Below, in pieces: positions 62,991-64,000 of a stretch of 64,000 bases of DNA. The notes under the pieces are model-generated. The model was not told where the DNA came from. It was given only the letters and a program-made list of their open reading frames with translations, and searched no databases. Every line of letters starts with the position of its first letter. Positions within the stretch are counted from its first letter, which is position 1. This DNA comes from Halictus rubicundus (lineage: Eukaryota > Arthropoda > Insecta > Hymenoptera > Halictidae), in the NCBI RefSeq assembly GCF_050948215.1, contig NW_027488953.1:62001-126000 (forward strand), written 5' to 3'. The translations under genes were made by a program, and so were the position numbers.

Positions 62991-64000
62991 ATCGTATCCT
63001 CTTTATATCCTATCCTCCTTCCTATAATATCATCTATCCAATCCTATTCTCTATCATATCGTATCCCCTATCCTATCCTATCCTCTATCCTACCCTATCC
63101 TCTTTCCTATCCTATCCTCTATCCTACCCTATCCTCTTTCCTATCCTATCCTCTATCCTATCCTATCCTCTATCCTATCCTCTATCCTATCCTCTATCCT
63201 ATCCTCTATCCTATCCTATCCTCTATCCTATCCTATCCTCTATCCTATCCTATCCTCTATCCTATCCTATCCTCTATCCTATCCTATCCTCTATCCTATC
63301 CTATCCTCTAGCCCATCCTATTCTCTATCCAATCTTACCCTATCCTCTATCGTATCCTCTTCTGTATCCTATCCAATCCTATATCGTATCCTCTATCCTA
63401 TCCTATCCTGTATCCTATCCTATGCTGTATCCTATCCTATCCTCTATCCTATCCTATCCTCTATCCTATCCTATCCTCTATCCTATCCGATCCTCTATCC
63501 TATCCTATCCTCTATAATATCGTATCCTCTATCATATCCTATCCTCTTTCCTATAATATCATCTATCCTATCCTATTCTCTGTCCTATCCTGTCCTCTAT
63601 CCTATCCTATCCTCTATCCTATCCTATCCTCTATCGTATCCTATCCTATCCTCTATCGTATCCTCTTCTGTATCCTATCCATTCCTATATCGTATCCTCT
63701 ATCCTATCCTATCCTCTATCCTATCCTGTCCTGTATCCTATCCTATCCTCTATCCTATACTATCCTCTATACTATCCTATCCTCTATCCTATCCGATCCT
63801 CTATCCTATCCTATCCTCTATCCTATCCTATCCCCTATCCTATCCTATCCTCTATCCTATCCTATCCTCTATCCTATCCTATCCTCTATCCTATCCTATC
63901 CTCTATCCTATCCTATGCTCTATCCTATCCTATCCTCTATTCTATCCTATCCTCTATCCTATCCTATCCTCTATCCTATCCTACCCTATCCTCTATCCTA
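62991..64000 (+). repeat. Right-edge satellite, near-consensus with domain-2 words
   Basis: Four 12-mers (5-7 words) in a row lie near 63170-63215. The CTAGCCCATCC / CTCTTCTGTATCC block of 61231 recurs at 63311 (offset 2080), with another CTCTTCTGTATCC near 63660. Positions after about 63830 are almost pure 17-mer. The array runs off the window end. Confidence 0.8.

Larger units (their letters stand above)
1..64000 (+). repeat. Satellite array, 17-bp unit TCCTATCCTATCCTCTA
   Basis: The entire window is a tandem array of a 17-bp unit made of two TCCTA pentamers and one TCCTCTA heptamer. A perfect run of more than six units is visible near 35905-36015. Variant units differ mostly by single substitutions (for example TCCTGTA, TCGTA, CCGATCC, CTAGCC), by one-base gains such as TCCTCTTA, or by gain or loss of one pentamer. 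The + strand consensus is 7 T, 7 C, 3 A and no G. No stretch falls outside this family, so every gene-free interval holds this satellite. All three + frames of the perfect unit are stop-free and encode the same 17-residue cycle; the - strand has TAG in all frames. I infer heterochromatic satellite DNA of a eukaryote. The taxon and chromosomal position cannot be read from the sequence. Confidence 0.97.
52741..64000 (+). repeat. Domain 2: array with a different variant family
   Basis: From about 52741 the 17-mer continues but the TTGCTC landmark is absent to the end of the window. Characteristic words are CTATTCGATCCTCTCCAC, CTCGATCC followed by CTTATCCTCAATCC, ATCATCCATCC and CTCTTTTAAAATCG. 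Some words, such as CTATAATATCGTATCC and CTTTCCTATAATATC, are shared with domain 1, so the two domains have a common origin but separate amplification histories. The first clear domain-2 words follow 52751 (CTATAATATCCAATCACC). Confidence 0.8.

Noticed and set aside
1..64000. CRISPR array
   Set aside because: Repeats are directly adjacent and there are no unique spacers of constant length.
1..64000. Telomeric repeat (the - strand has TAGGA; occasional CCTAACC on the + strand)
   Set aside because: The unit is not TTAGGG, TTAGG, TTTAGGG or a close rotation. CCTAACC occurs only as an isolated variant. Unit structure is 5-5-7 with HORs, unlike a telomere tract.
1..64000. Human-type satellite II/III (ATTCC repeats) or alpha satellite
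   Set aside because: The pentamer here is TCCTA, not ATTCC. The 17-bp 5-5-7 unit and the landmark words do not match those families as I know them, and no 171-bp period or CENP-B-box-like motif was seen.
1..64000. Transposon, rRNA, tRNA or other unique gene embedded in the array
   Set aside because: Reading the full window, every segment parses as variants of the 5/7 words. No inverted terminal repeats, poly-A tails, tRNA-like cloverleaf or rRNA-like sequence was found on either strand.
1..64000. Sequencing or simulation artefact as explanation for the whole window
   Set aside because: Private variants shared by distant copies, nested offsets and differing ages of duplications look like real satellite evolution. 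Local misassembly of the near-identical 1441- and 2301-bp copies remains possible and is noted in the findings.

Overview
The whole 64-kb window is one uninterrupted satellite-DNA array. I find no protein gene, RNA gene, transposon, CRISPR array or unique sequence. The basic unit, read on the + strand, is the 17-mer TCCTATCCTATCCTCTA, built from two kinds of word: a pentamer TCCTA and a heptamer TCCTCTA, usually in the order 5-5-7. Runs of 5-7 (12-mers), 5-5-5-7 (22-mers) and short pure pentamer runs also occur. The consensus has no G and no CpG on the + strand, giving extreme strand asymmetry. Tens of kilobases of diverged short-period satellite with multi-kilobase higher-order repeats point to eukaryotic heterochromatin (pericentromere, subtelomere, sex chromosome or B chromosome). 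The sequence does not say which taxon.

The many long stop-free frames on the + strand are a by-product of the repeat. The 17-mer contains no TAA, TAG or TGA in any frame, while its reverse complement contains TAG in every frame. Because 17 is not a multiple of 3, each + frame cycles through the same 17-residue peptide, SYPLSYPILYPILSSIL. I therefore annotate no CDS.

Above the 17-mer lies a second level: recurring variant words act as landmarks and define higher-order repeats (HORs). In 1-52.74 kb (domain 1) the main landmark is CTGTCCTATCCTTGCTC, followed by an AT-rich word. I count about 48 copies in four classes (A, G, H, T). Domain 1 holds HOR pairs of about 1.27 kb (586-3135), 1096 bp (3.3-5.15 kb), 1316 bp (6850-9481), 1478 bp (28.65-31.73 kb), 588 bp (39.83-40.91 kb), 2301 bp (44.85-49.45 kb) and 970 bp (50.29-51.74 kb). 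It also holds two larger colinear super-repeats: 11.3-15 kb with 16.0-19.3 kb, and 32.06-36.0 kb with 41.15-45.4 kb. The second carries landmark order T-A-G-A-H in both copies, plus shared private variants.

From about 52.74 kb to the end (domain 2) the domain-1 landmark is absent and other variant words take over. This part contains an 80-bp tandem duplication, about 3.1 near-identical tandem copies of a 1441-bp HOR (55.69-60.12 kb), a 1262-bp-spaced HOR pair (60.2-62.4 kb) and a partial 1441-type copy at 62.6 kb. Nothing supports genes acting together here. The biology is in array architecture: strand asymmetry, landmark words, nested duplication at several scales and a sharp variant-family boundary. 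All alignments were made by eye, so ends are approximate to tens of bases unless exact offsets are given.
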